Of a stretch of 64,000 nucleotides of DNA, positions 34,598-43,466 are shown piece after piece. This DNA comes from Lineus longissimus. Taxonomy: Eukaryota > Nemertea > Pilidiophora > Heteronemertea > Lineidae. The translations under genes and the position numbers were made by a program. The DNA lies in NCBI RefSeq assembly GCF_910592395.1, contig NC_088324.1:1860001-1924000 (forward strand). Reading direction: 5' to 3'. The notes below the pieces were generated by a model. It was not told the DNA's origin, searched no databases, and saw only the letters and a list, made by a program, of their open reading frames with translations. The first letter of the stretch is position 1, and every line of letters begins with the position of its first letter.

Positions 34598-35292
34598 GGC
34601 TCGGTTCACATAGAACTATACGGTATTCGGTATACGCTATTCGATATACGCTATTCGGTATTCGCTATACGCTATACGGGCACGGCGAGTCACATAGGGT
34701 AGCATGCGTGCGGTATTCCGTCTTTTGGCGCCGATCAGATGGACAGTTCAGACGAAGAAGATTTGGCTCTTCTCCTCTTAGCCGAGGATGAAGCTGACCA
34801 GGCACAAAGACCAAAGAAAGAAAGAACAGAATGGTTGCGGCAGCACTTTAAGATGAGACCTCTGTTGGGGGAGTACCACAGGACATTTAAAAACCTCATG
34901 GCTCATCAAGATGTTAATTAAAAGAATCATTTAGTTGATTAGTAATAAAACATGTAATGAAGGCCTGTACTTAGAAATTGCAATAAAATGAGTAAAAATG
35001 AGCACTGTTGTTTCTAACATATCCTATAGTATGCAATAAATCGTTTAATAATTGTGATAGATAACATTAAAATGCACTGGTCACTTCTGAACAGGGTGTA
35101 TACGCTGCACGAAAATCGAACGCGCACAATTCCCACTATACTATACTATACGCAGGTATACGACCTTTTCGAATCGTGCCCTCTTATGTGACCCGGTATT
35201 GTGAAATTTCCTTGTTCGATTTCAGGTACCCGCGTGCCCTGGCAAAACGTGCACCGAATACCCGAATAGTATAGTTCTATGTGAACCCAGCC
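34598..35292 (+). mobile_element. PIF/Harbinger-derived non-autonomous element, 695 bp
   Basis: The termini GGCTCGGTTCACATAGAAC and GTTCTATGTGAACCCAGCC are inverted copies with one mismatch. The flanks are TTA (left) and TAA (right), a 3-bp TTA target duplication with one change, as expected for PIF/Harbinger. Removing the insert restores the Gypsy protease frame. The left end also holds repeated TATTCGGTATACGCTATTCG words. Inside, a 60-residue frame at 34739-34921 starts MDSSDEEDLALLLLAEDEAD and looks like the N terminus of a Harbinger transposase. The element is therefore an internally deleted derivative. Confidence 0.88.
34739..34921 (+). pseudogene. Truncated N terminus of a Harbinger transposase
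   Basis: The frame of 60 residues has an acidic start followed by a Leu-rich run (EDLALLLLAEDEA) and then RQHFKMRPLLGEYHRTFKNL, the arrangement of Harbinger transposase N termini. It stops long before any catalytic motif. It is a remnant carried by the 695-bp element. Confidence 0.7.
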
Positions 35293-35624
35293 TAATGGTC
35301 AGGAGAAGCCTATCGAAATTATTGGCAGTTTCGATGCTGACATTCATTGTGACAGGAAATGTCACGGGGAGTTCACGGTGATTAAGGGCAAGGGTGCACC
35401 CATACTGGGGAAGAACACTGGAATTTGGACCCACTCGCAACAGATCCAATGTTTCAGCAATGTGAATCCTCTTACCGTTAAAGGAATGATGCTGATATCA
35501 AGGCCAAGTTTCCAAACGTAATTGGTGGTGGTGAGTAGTAGGTATAATGTCCCTTTCAATGCCCAAAATCCGAGGCCCAAAGTCCGAGGGTCCCGGGGCG
35601 TTGAAAGGTGCATCATTCGACGCC

Positions 35625-35740
35625 CGCGACAAATGCCCTCCCGTGATATTGTGCTTGAAGAATTTTTTCTGCGCTTCGTGTAAGCACTCAAAAATTCGGC
35701 GCTATCCGTCCACGCTGTCCACGGGAGGGCATTCGTCGCG
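35625..35740. repeat. Hairpin: 21-bp inverted repeats, 74-bp loop
   Basis: The left arm CGCGACAAATGCCCTCCCGTG (35625-35645) pairs with 35720-35740 with one mismatch. It probably marks a small MITE that entered the Gypsy remnant. It shares AAATGCCCTCC with the hairpin at 8137-8302. Confidence 0.75.
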
Positions 35741-36180
35741 TAGCAGAGTACAAGCAGCCCGATGCCGCAACGAGCACAGATTCGGAGCGAAGAGTGTGGA
35801 TCAATTAGGGTCTCCACCATCGGGGAAGTCTGTTCGGGGCAAATAGCCTACTGAAGCATTCTGTTGCTATAACTGGGAAGTTATCAGTGTCTAGGCAATC
35901 CTTTTCATTGACTATGCAGAGAGACTGCTTATCCTAGCCAAAATTATGACAACAGTCTATTAAATGGATTGGGATTTATTATTTCTGGGATTCGGCATAT
36001 GCCTACCAACACCAATACCGGTACTGCCCCTATCAAATGATCTGCGACCCACGGTCAAAGTGGAACAAAATCCATCACCACGGCTCTTACAGTCCATAAG
36101 GTCGACTCCCGGTACAAAATAAGATAAAACTCCATGTCAATGGTCGTAATCACAAAGAATTTCTAGGCCCGGTGCACATT
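35741..36180. other. No gene seen
   Basis: Non-coding sequence between the hairpin element and the tandem hairpin repeats. Nothing recognisable. Confidence 0.4.
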
Positions 36181-36214
36181 GATAGATAGCGCTAATTACC
36201 CCAGCAGTAAAATA

Positions 36215-36420
36215 GCCCCGGGAAAGATTGTTTGGAGATAGCTTTGTCCCGGGGCGCTACGTAGCGGCCCGGGAAGGGTTGGATGGTGTTGGCGTTATAC
36301 CGGGCCGCTCCGTGATAAGTTGGGAGATTGCGTTGTACCGGGGCGCTACGTAGCGGCCCGGGACAGATTGTTTGGAGATAGCATTGTCCCGGGGCGCTAC
36401 GTAGCGGCCCGGGACATTGA
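36215..36420. repeat. Tandem hairpin repeat, CGCTACGTAGCG core
   Basis: Three or four units share GGCGCTACGTAGCGGCCCGG, each a self-complementary CGCTACGTAGCG core. They are separated by GATTGTTTGGAGATAGC(A/T)TTGTCCC-like spacers; one unit is diverged (GGGCCGCTCCGTGATAAG). Each unit can fold on its own. The reading frame GRYVAPRDNAIS on the minus strand is a product of the repeat. Confidence 0.85.
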
Positions 36421-36458
36421 AAGGGATAAGTCTGGTCACCCTTTTTTGCAAACTCCAG

Positions 36459-37050
36459 GAATGCGGGGAGCCGAAGGAATATGCGCGGATGGCCAAGGAT
36501 GAGCCGCTCGATGATTTGGAGGCGGACGAACTAGCAGATCGATTCCATCATTTAACGGGCGAGGACATGACAGATGTTTTGGCTGCAGCTGGCAGGGATA
36601 GTTCCTCACAGCGACTAGTGTTGCACTGTGCGATTCTTCTGGCCAATGAAATGGGGCAACCGGAGGGACAAAGGCTGAAGGTACGTCTCTATGTGTATTT
36701 TCGGATTAAACCTGTCTGGTAGCAAGTATGCTAGCCTCGTTATTATCGTTATAATAATGTTCAGCCTAAGTATTTGTAGTTTACATGAACATAATCATAT
36801 CCGCAAAGCTAACCATGTGCATTTGCTTTCAGGAACCTATCGCCTCGGTTCAGCAGATTGCGCCACTGTCCAGCCACCAGCCAAAAAGGCAAGGAAAGCG
36901 AGCACTGTGGATCTTGTCGTTTCGCCACAAACTTCTGCCGCCGCCGGAACATCCTCGACATACAGTAATAGGGAAACGAATGTACGACTATCCTACGACT
37001 TTTCTGGGAATTTGGGCAAAAAACTTTACCCTTCATCATTATTCATGTAA
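36459..37050 (+). pseudogene. Unidentified two-exon gene fragment
   Basis: Exon 36459-36680 follows a good acceptor (CCCTTTTTTGCAAACTCCAG) and encodes 74 residues with DEPLDDLEADELADRFHHL and RLVLHCAILLANEMGQPEG, up to a GTACGT donor in phase 0. A second exon at 36833 follows TGCTTTCAG. It starts EPIASVQQIA, and after an apparent one-base shift continues with VQPPAKKARKASTVDLVV, which looks like a nuclear-localisation region. The frameshift, the lack of a start and the inverted repeat overlapping the end suggest a decayed fragment. I do not recognise the family. Confidence 0.45.
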
Positions 37051-37218
37051 ATTTGTCGAGAATTCATTGTTTTAACCCACAAACACTACCAAAAACCCAA
37101 CATGGAAAATTTCTGTTAACACTGGGGGGTCTTTGGTTTTTTTTAATTTTTTTTCCCCAAATTTACCAAACTTACTAAAATACGTAACATGGATAAAACT
37201 ACAAGTTTCCCTATTACT
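36964..37218. repeat. Inverted repeat AGTAATAGGGAAAC, 255-bp unit
   Basis: The 14-bp word at 36964-36977 is repeated inverted at 37205-37218. Beyond it the two arms remain loosely alike (AATTTGGG(C/G)AAAAA in both). Probably a small MITE inserted in the end of the preceding gene fragment. No clear target duplication. Confidence 0.55.
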
Positions 37219-37426
37219 TGAGTTATCCCTATTACTTACTTATTGTCTCTGCTAATTAAATATGTAAAAGATCTATTGCCTTAGATGTAAGGAAATTACA
37301 GGTAATTCAGGTAAGTTAACTCATCACATTACTTCAAATGGACACAGATATCTACTGGACAAGTGCTCGAAATGTCACAAGAATAAAAGCAAGTTTACTA
37401 CTTAATGATTTTTTTTATTCTAAATC

Positions 37427-38455
37427 ATGAGTGAAAGAATGTACAGTTATGTCTCTTTAGAGAAGTATTTCAGTCAAATGCAGTATTCCAATCCAATGAA
37501 ACTTATGAAACAAAATGGTTACATTAGACCAATGGTTGAATCGTTACCGAAAATCTCTGAAGAAGATCCGGTCAAAGTACACATGAACCAGATAACACCT
37601 ATGAAACTGTATGATACATTCACAGGAAGTGATGCTCAATTGTGCCATAACTGCAAACGATGGACACTTTTTGAATGCCAGAAAAAACTGAATTTTGACA
37701 GGCCTGCCAAGCAACTTTACACATACTGCAGTAATTGCAATTCGACCACTTACAGTGATGACTTTAAGAATCCAGAAATCACTATTGAGAACAAAACACG
37801 TTACTTTGACCACGTCATCATAAACCTTGGCCAGACACGTCTGTCAGATTTAATGGTAAATGATTTGAAACATTTTGTTGAAAGTAGGATTAAGATTTAC
37901 TTCTCAAGTCCAAGAAAATGGCTCTGTGCGGCCAGCTATGAAAAAACAGTCCTGAATGCCTTACGATTTGGTCTCGTTAAACTCATACCCAATGATGTTT
38001 TACCTGGTCTAGAGTGTGACACTTATTTAGAAATTGAATTCATTAACAGAGCAATTGGTAAAACTCAGTTGACCAAAGAAAATTTCATAGATCTAAGAAT
38101 GGTTTTATTGGTATTCCTCAAATATCTTCATTACAGTGGAGTTAAAATTACCATAAATTACAAGCTGTTTTTACACCAAGCATTTAAAGCATTGAAAATT
38201 GATTATGTAGTATTGAAACCGAATCCAACTAATAAGGCCCGACTGTATGATTTGAACTCTCTATGGTCTGGTTTCTTAGGAAGTATTTTCTTCAAAAATT
38301 ACAGGCTTGAATATGAAAATGAACAAGCAATCGATAAACAAAGTGAAATTTTATTGAAGGCATTAGAGGTGCAAGATATCAGTAAATGTTACCCTTTACC
38401 ATGTAGTCTAGACCTTGCAATTCTGTCCAGGACCTTGATATCCTCTTTCTGGTAA
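37427..38455 (+). CDS. Polinton accessory protein with zinc-ribbon-like Cys pairs
   Basis: An intact 342-residue frame. The N-terminal third has a C-x2-C pair (LCHNCKRWTLFEC) and another (YCSNCNSTTY), spaced like a zinc ribbon. The rest is helical and Lys-rich without a motif I recognise. It is alone on the plus strand at the left end of the Polinton. The upstream 59 bp and the first 16 codons are duplicated exactly at 31660-31768. Function unknown. By position it could be a replication or regulatory accessory protein, but nothing in the sequence proves this. Confidence 0.6.
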   Translation: MSERMYSYVSLEKYFSQMQYSNPMKLMKQNGYIRPMVESLPKISEEDPVKVHMNQITPMKLYDTFTGSDAQLCHNCKRWTLFECQKKLNFDRPAKQLYTYCSNCNSTTYSDDFKNPEITIENKTRYFDHVIINLGQTRLSDLMVNDLKHFVESRIKIYFSSPRKWLCAASYEKTVLNALRFGLVKLIPNDVLPGLECDTYLEIEFINRAIGKTQLTKENFIDLRMVLLVFLKYLHYSGVKITINYKLFLHQAFKALKIDYVVLKPNPTNKARLYDLNSLWSGFLGSIFFKNYRLEYENEQAIDKQSEILLKALEVQDISKCYPLPCSLDLAILSRTLISSFW

Positions 38456-38553
38456 GTTTCTGGTAAATAGGACTTTTCCTGTAAAGGATTTTCCGTTCAA
38501 TATGAATCGATGATGGTGTCACCAATGATGGTGTCACCAATGAAGATTTCATT

Positions 38554-39003
38554 CTAAATAAATGAATAATCAGATATGTAGTTCAATTGACTGTTTAGGG
38601 CATTAATTGCCTGGTTTCTTGAAATTATGCTTTCCATTGGAGATTGAATAGGATAGATAGCCTTTTCGCCAGATCTGTCAAATTCAGCTTTAACTGAAAT
38701 ACTTATTTTATGATGGTAATCAGTTAGCTTGAAGAGAATTTCTTCCAGTTTACCTCTGTACTCGAAAACGTGTTTTGCCGGTTTGCTAATTTTCAGACGA
38801 ATGGTAACAACTGGTTTACCAAATTCTTTTACCACTTCGATATCCTTCACATTCTTTATGCTCTCCAATTCCTTAGCCTCGAATCGGACTTTGTCCTGTA
38901 GTTCAAGTTTCTTGGTATCTTGTAGTAGAATAGGGTTAGGTAAACGCAGTGAACGAGAACTCGAGTCTGACTGGCTTGATAACTTCATTTGATGCTCTTC
39001 CAT
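38554..39003 (-). CDS. Polinton small hypothetical protein (149 aa)
   Basis: An intact frame, polar N terminus, with regular charged helical segments (KELESIKNVKDIEVVKEFG) and alternating beta-like stretches (PVVTIRLKISK, KISISVKAEF). No signal peptide, membrane segment or known motif. It lies convergent to the 342-residue gene, 98 bp away, and heads the minus-strand gene row at its 3' end. Its size and place fit an uncharacterised Polinton accessory gene. Confidence 0.5.
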   Translation of the reverse strand: MEEHQMKLSSQSDSSSRSLRLPNPILLQDTKKLELQDKVRFEAKELESIKNVKDIEVVKEFGKPVVTIRLKISKPAKHVFEYRGKLEEILFKLTDYHHKISISVKAEFDRSGEKAIYPIQSPMESIISRNQAINALNSQLNYISDYSFI

Positions 39004-39257
39004 TCTTTTGTGCCCTTTGGTTTTCCTATGTGCTGAAAGATTGCTGTATGATATCTCCTTGTTACATGTTGAACAATGTATTTTCTAATTTTTATCAACC
39101 ATTTCTATTTAGGATAACAAAAATTATTAAATTAAATTTTCAGACATTTCAGACATTTTCAGACATTTTCAGACATTTTCAACATACATCGGGGGTGCTG
39201 ATGGCGATAACTGTGGTACCAGTAATGTTTGAGGATAATAGTGGTAATGGTGATTAA

Positions 39258-39461
39258 TTACTGTGACTTCAGTTTCGCTATCATCTCTGTTTGCGCCATT
39301 TTTTTTCCTTCTTCTAAAAAAGTCTTCTTTAAAGATTCCACATCAACAGCTGAACTTGCCTCCCTCTGTTTTTTTCTGATGGAATTTTTCATAGAAATGT
39401 ATTTTTCCTTTTCTTTGAGAATCAAGGTAAACTCATCTGTTGAAATGTGCGAATCACTCAT
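39258..39461 (-). CDS. Polinton small coiled-coil protein (67 aa)
   Basis: A short, highly charged frame (LILKEKEKYISMKNSIRKKQ, LKKTFLEEGKKMAQTEM) that would form a coiled coil. Its stop is 254 bp past the start of its downstream neighbour, and it begins 4 bp from the end of the 156-residue gene upstream, so tight packing supports it being real. Function unknown. A run of GACATTTTCA repeats lies just downstream at 39140-39185. Confidence 0.45.
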   Translation of the reverse strand: MSDSHISTDEFTLILKEKEKYISMKNSIRKKQREASSAVDVESLKKTFLEEGKKMAQTEMIAKLKSQ

Positions 39462-39464
39462 GGC

Positions 39465-39935
39465 CTAACTTACCAGATCATTGATGGAGTTAAGTTTTGA
39501 AATTGCCAACATTCTAATCTTCTCATGTTTTTCAATTTTCTTCAGGATATCTTTTTTCTTCCAACTTAGGGCTGAGGAGATAATGGCGCTACCAATGGTC
39601 ACTCCACCAAGTGCAAAACCTATCGGTGCTGTGATGACACCAGCCAGTGCAGACACACCAACTGAGCCAGCCGCAACGCTTACAAAATTAAGACTATGAC
39701 TAATGCCAGTAATTACGCTAAATGCTTTTTTGTACTTTGAAAATATCTTTCTTCTAAATTCAATCTCGCTTTCTAAGAAACTCTTAACCTCACATATTTG
39801 TTGTAGTCTGAAAGCCTGAGGGTTACTTTCTGTATGCTTTTCAGACCTTTCATAGTTTAATTGACTTGCAGAGTTTAAATGACTTTCAGAGTTTAAATTA
39901 CTTAAATCTGGATAAACCTTGTTGTCTCCATCCAT
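39465..39935 (-). CDS. Polinton hydrophobic Gly/Ala-rich membrane protein (156 aa)
   Basis: After a polar N-terminal half, a long hydrophobic, Gly/Ala-rich section (FVSVAAGSVGVSALAGVI, then GFALGGVTIGSAIISSAL) forms one or two membrane segments and is followed by a basic helix (WKKKDILKKIEKHEKIR). Such small amphipathic or membrane proteins are frequent in Polinton virion modules, where some are suggested to be minor virion or membrane-active components. No family can be named. The frame is intact. Confidence 0.55.
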   Translation of the reverse strand: MDGDNKVYPDLSNLNSESHLNSASQLNYERSEKHTESNPQAFRLQQICEVKSFLESEIEFRRKIFSKYKKAFSVITGISHSLNFVSVAAGSVGVSALAGVITAPIGFALGGVTIGSAIISSALSWKKKDILKKIEKHEKIRMLAISKLNSINDLVS

Positions 39936-39939
39936 TTAA

Positions 39940-40218
39940 TTAGTGGGAATAACTAGAATCAGTTGTTCTGACATTTCTAGTGTTTAGCGTTGATCGTGCA
40001 GACACTACAGGTTTTTGAAGTACATTAAATTTTAAAGGTTTTTCTGACCCAGCAGGTTTTTCTGGCCCAGCAGGTTTTTCTGGCCCAGCAGGTTTTAAAG
40101 GTTTTTCGGGACCAGGCTCCAACTTTGACTCTACTTCTGCCTCTAATTCTCTATGAAATCGTTCTAATCTTTCTTTCCAATTACATGGTCGTTTTGTGTA
40201 ACCCCAAGTTCTATTCAT
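39940..40218 (-). CDS. Polinton small protein with GPEKPA repeats (92 aa)
   Basis: An intact short frame with a basic N terminus (MNRTWGYTKRPCNWKERLER), an acidic helix, and four tandem copies of a hexapeptide like AGPEKP, then a Ser/Arg-rich tail. The repeat is also visible in DNA as CCAGCAGGTTTTTCTGGCC units at 40045-40100. Unknown function. It is packed 4 bp from its neighbours, which supports expression as part of the Polinton row. Confidence 0.45.
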   Translation of the reverse strand: MNRTWGYTKRPCNWKERLERFHRELEAEVESKLEPGPEKPLKPAGPEKPAGPEKPAGSEKPLKFNVLQKPVVSARSTLNTRNVRTTDSSYSH

Positions 40219-40222
40219 TTAT

Positions 40223-41167
40223 TCAGAGGAAATGTCTGAAAATGTCTGAAGATACCTGAAAATGTCTGAAAATCATTAAGTAGAAGGATATCGTTAAATT
40301 CTGGGTTATTCCAAAATACTTGTTTCTTATCCTTTTCCACTCGTTTATCACGTTTTGGTCTCGATAGTCAAACCAGTTTTCATTACTCTTATTGACCATA
40401 AAGTTAAATGAGCAGCCCAATTGCTCTTTGAAAATACTCCAGTCGACTGTGGAACTCTTCTGTCTGTTTTGTGTTTTAGACATTGGTCGAATGTTAAACC
40501 AAGAGTAACACAGTTCTGGATGATCTTTGAATTCCTTTATTGGTAGAACATGGTCCAACTCCTCATCTACTATTTGTATTTGTGATAGTCCCCTTTGGTA
40601 GTTTAACCAATCCCTGAAGAACTCATTGGAACAACCTAGATGTAATTTCGAGTTATCAGGGCACTCTACTTTAGATACATCTCCTTTGGCTATTTTGTTA
40701 AGATCAACTCTGACTTTATGACTGTCTCTATTACCATTCTTATCAAAATAACCTTTGTAGTATGAATTAAAACAAGCTCTACATTCGCGTTTTTTTCCTT
40801 CTTTACCGAATTCACCATCACTTAGTAATTTCACTTCTCCACATTTACCGCATTTCTTGGTTAATGTGGAACCACATAATTTACAATAATCCAGTAAATT
40901 GCCTCTTCTATTCTTATCAAATTCACTTTCAGGTTTTGTTGCATTGCACTTAACACATTTAAATGTAGGTCCTGAAACTACTGGTTGATACTGATAAACC
41001 GGTTCCCGATTAACCGGTTCCCGATAAACAGGATACTGATTATCAGGATACTGATAAACCGGCTCCCGATTAGCAGGATACTGATTAACATTGACAGTAC
41101 AATAGTTGTTGTTCACTGTACCATAATAGTTCATGTTAAATATCTGTCCTTCCATTTGACTCTCCAT
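40223..41167 (-). CDS. Polinton HNH endonuclease-like protein with zinc ribbons
   Basis: A 314-residue intact frame. The N-terminal 65 residues are a Tyr/Pro/Asn-rich repeat (NREPVYQYP units). Three C-x2-C pairs follow (KCVKCNATKPESEF, YCKLCGSTLTKKCGKCGE, ECRACFNSYY), a zinc-binding region. An HNH-like core comes next: ELDHVLPIKEF, then CYSWFNIRPMSKTQNRQKS, matching the pattern His...Asn...Asn/His with the WFN-RPM signature common in HNH proteins of large DNA viruses. The expected activity is metal-dependent DNA cleavage. It sits next to the integrase. HNH genes are occasional cargo of Polinton-like elements. The last residues (FRHFQVSSDIFRHF) come from a downstream GACATTTTCAG-type repeat. 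Confidence 0.7.
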   Translation of the reverse strand: MESQMEGQIFNMNYYGTVNNNYCTVNVNQYPANREPVYQYPDNQYPVYREPVNREPVYQYQPVVSGPTFKCVKCNATKPESEFDKNRRGNLLDYCKLCGSTLTKKCGKCGEVKLLSDGEFGKEGKKRECRACFNSYYKGYFDKNGNRDSHKVRVDLNKIAKGDVSKVECPDNSKLHLGCSNEFFRDWLNYQRGLSQIQIVDEELDHVLPIKEFKDHPELCYSWFNIRPMSKTQNRQKSSTVDWSIFKEQLGCSFNFMVNKSNENWFDYRDQNVINEWKRIRNKYFGITQNLTISFYLMIFRHFQVSSDIFRHFL

Positions 41168-41200
41168 TTAAAGGATAAAAAGTTTTTAAATTAAGGTTTT

Positions 41201-42297
41201 TTAGACTTTTAGGCTTTTTATTCCTGAAATTGGTAACCATTCATTGAATTTATCACTGTAACCCTTCCATTTCACTAATCCGTATTTTTTACCTTTAGTG
41301 GTCTTGCGCCTTATTATCTTCTCGATCTTGTATTCTATTTGGTCAGGATTAGGAACATAACTTAATTCCTCCTCATAGAAATATCCTTGAATTTCTTCCT
41401 TTTGGTAATCTTCAAGTTTGTAGACAATTGGATGAGTGAAGATGATCTGTCTTATTTGAAAAACTTCTTCAGTTAAATTGGGCAAGTAGCCTTTGTCGAA
41501 AATAGTCTTGTACTTTGAAATTCTGACGCTGTCGCCAACCTTGTACTTTGGATCACCAAATGTTTCTTTAAGGTGAAGACCGTAAAGGTTGTACCAGACA
41601 GTTCCTTCATTCTCCCTCTTTCTGGCGTCAATTGGTTTCATACCTATTGAGGAGTGAAATGAGTTGTTGTACCCGCTCACCAATTCATCTAAGACATCTA
41701 CCCACTTGTCAGTTTCCTTTGCGGTGAAGTATTTCCACATTTTATCCTTTAAAGTTCTGTTGAATCTTTCCACAACTGCTGCCTTCTTACTTGAAAATGA
41801 AGAGAACCACTCTATGTTGTTTTCTTTTAAGAGTTTTTTGAAGTGTTGGTTGTAGAACTCATTGCCTTCATCAAACTGGATCTTTTCTGGTTTAGCTTCC
41901 TAAAAGATCACTTTAAATGCATCTCTGATTTCTTCTCCTCTCTTGCTCTTAACGGCCATAGCCCAAGCATAGCGACTGAATAAGTCAATTACTGTCAAAA
42001 TGAATATGTTGCCTTTATTCTGTTTCTCAAATTTTTGCATGTCCACAAGATCTGCTTGCCACTGTTGATCGATGTAAGATACCATTGTCTTTCGGAACGT
42101 AAATTTCTTAATGGCCGGTTTGTGTAGTTGGTGAGTTGGTAGTGTGTCTAGAAATATTTTACTTCCTTGTACCTGACCAATTTTTTATCTTCCCTTACAT
42201 TTTTCCATATCTTACCTAATGAACTGTAAGCCACGGGACTCTCGGGGTTGTAGTACAAATCCCTTAGATACTGCTGTGTGTCATCCTTTACATCCAT
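41201..42297 (-). pseudogene. Polinton chromodomain integrase, two breaks
   Basis: Reading from an ATG at 42297, the frame covers a short N-terminal region and shifts by one base near an A run at about 42190. It then carries the integrase core, with the first Asp in QWQADLVDM, the second in FDEGNEFYN and the Glu in VVERFNRTLK. An SH3-like domain (YKVGDSVRISKYKTIF) and a C-terminal chromodomain (KWKGYSDKFNEWLPISGI) follow. An in-frame stop interrupts the core at about 41900, after FKVIF. With a frameshift and a stop it should be inactive, although the catalytic triad codons remain. It is the typical retrovirus-like integrase of Polintons. Confidence 0.9.
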
Positions 42298-42328
42298 TTA
42301 AATTCTGAATTGATATCGGGCAATTTAA

Positions 42329-42910
42329 ATGGGTGAAGTATTTATTTACGAGCCACACAACATGTTGATTTCTGGTGTCACCAATTGTGGTAAGACTCAT
42401 TTTGCTCTTGACCTCTTAGAGAAGGAATATCATCATAAGTTCCAGAACATAGTCATTTTCTGTCCCACTTACTTCAGAAACAAGACGTACAATAGGAGAT
42501 GGATTTACGAAGACAAGAATGTTTTCATTGTCAATCCAATTGCTGTAGCCAATAATTTAGACCCTGTGCTTCAATTTGCCACCATGGCCTTCGAAGGATC
42601 ACAGACATTATTCATCATTGACGACTGTGCTAATTTGAGAGACACAAAGAAGAAGGTGTCTGAGTTATGTAATCTTGCCTTTTCTGGTAGGCACTACAAT
42701 CTGACTGTTTGGTTACTCGTTCAGAAGTACAACTCTGTTGTTAAGGACTTCAGAGAGAACATAAGGGTTTTAGTCCTGTTTTTCAACAAGGATGAATCGG
42801 CAATGAAAGATGCCTTAGAAGAAAATAGTGTTATCCCTAAAGACCAGAGGTAAAAATACATAGATGCCCTTAAAAAGACGAAAGGATCTAAATTAATCAT
42901 AAGACTAGAA
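42329..42910 (+). pseudogene. Polinton DNA-packaging ATPase (FtsK/HerA type), early stop
   Basis: The frame gives 174 residues with a Walker A motif (LISGVTNCGKTHFAL) near residue 15 and a Walker B motif (QTLFIIDDCANL) near residue 97. A sensor-like region (SGRHYNLTVWLLVQKYNSV) follows, as in A32-like genome-packaging ATPases. A TAA codon follows PKDQR at 42851. The same frame stays open for about 27 more codons (YIDALKKTKGSKLIIRLEH), which resemble the normal C terminus of the family. The stop thus probably truncates the protein. Opposite in direction to the integrase, with only 31 bp between the starts, so a shared divergent promoter is likely. Confidence 0.85.
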
Positions 42911-42971
42911 CACCTGTATGGTTTTATTCACGTTTAGTCTTTTTTCTTATTCTTTTTCCTTATTCTTTTTC

Positions 42972-43409
42972 CTAGTCTTTCTTCTTCTTTCCAACGAAAT
43001 AGTAAATCCCAAAACCCAAGACGCTCATTCCTAAAATGATCCAAAGGTATTCGTAATTCTTCATTTCATCGCTGGGCTTGTAGTAGTCTCTCAATTGCGG
43101 TTGTCTAGGAATGGTAATTCCATTATGTGGGTTTAAACTGTTGTACAATGAAAGTGAGGCGTCGGCATTTTTGAAGTCAATTGCTGCTTCATGTTCTCTC
43201 TTTAATTCAAGGTTAACGAAGTCAATGGTACTTTTCCTATGCTCATCCCATTCTGTGGATGCTCTTTGCAATTGCTCTTGAGCTAAATTATGTCTCTTCA
43301 TTTCAATCTCATAGCCATTCTTGTCTAGTTTTTTAAAAAGGTAACTAGTACCGGAGAAGGCTAAACCATTCACCAGCGCAGAACAAACCATCGTAGCTAT
43401 GACTGCCAT
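42972..43409 (-). CDS. Polinton two-segment membrane protein (145 aa)
   Basis: Intact frame. A hydrophobic N-terminal segment (VIATMVCSALVNGLAFSGT) is followed by a long charged helix with Arg/Glu/Lys and a Pro-rich bend (GITIPRQPQLRDYY). It ends in a C-terminal membrane anchor (LWIILGMSVLGFGIYYFV) and a Lys-rich tail (GKKKKD). This layout is repeatedly seen for a small membrane protein next to the capsid genes of Polintons. Its exact role is unknown. It is convergent with the ATPase. Confidence 0.6.
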   Translation of the reverse strand: MAVIATMVCSALVNGLAFSGTSYLFKKLDKNGYEIEMKRHNLAQEQLQRASTEWDEHRKSTIDFVNLELKREHEAAIDFKNADASLSLYNSLNPHNGITIPRQPQLRDYYKPSDEMKNYEYLWIILGMSVLGFGIYYFVGKKKKD

Positions 43410-43466
43410 TTAGTTTAGTGTGATTTTAGCCAAAATGAGTAAAAATCAGGCGCAGTGAGTAAAAAA

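Larger units (their letters stand above)
32483..35535 (+). pseudogene. Gypsy family 2 gag-protease, split by two insertions
   Basis: Gag starts at MSVAVKFGANEFGSGLP and reads to MEQKEGETV, where a 1009-bp solo LTR interrupts it. It resumes at 33843 with VDMYVCRLRQKAVHCGF. It then continues through a frameshift near 33950, a double zinc knuckle (CFRCNHKNHVASDPSC, CRKCGVKGHFEVCC) and a TGA stop at about 34464, into a protease active site (LLIDSGAAVNLID). The 695-bp Harbinger derivative interrupts it at 34598-35292. After that it resumes with IEIIGSFDADIHCD and ends in a decayed segment near 35535. RT, RNase H and integrase are missing. Confidence 0.85.

Noticed and set aside
36257-36496. Open frame with GRYVAPRDNAIS repeats
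   Set aside because: A product of the tandem CGCTACGTAGCG hairpin units, not a gene.
42329-42910. Reading the TAA in the packaging ATPase as a natural end
   Set aside because: The same frame stays open for about 27 codons with family-like residues, so a nonsense mutation is the better reading, though a natural shorter form is not excluded.
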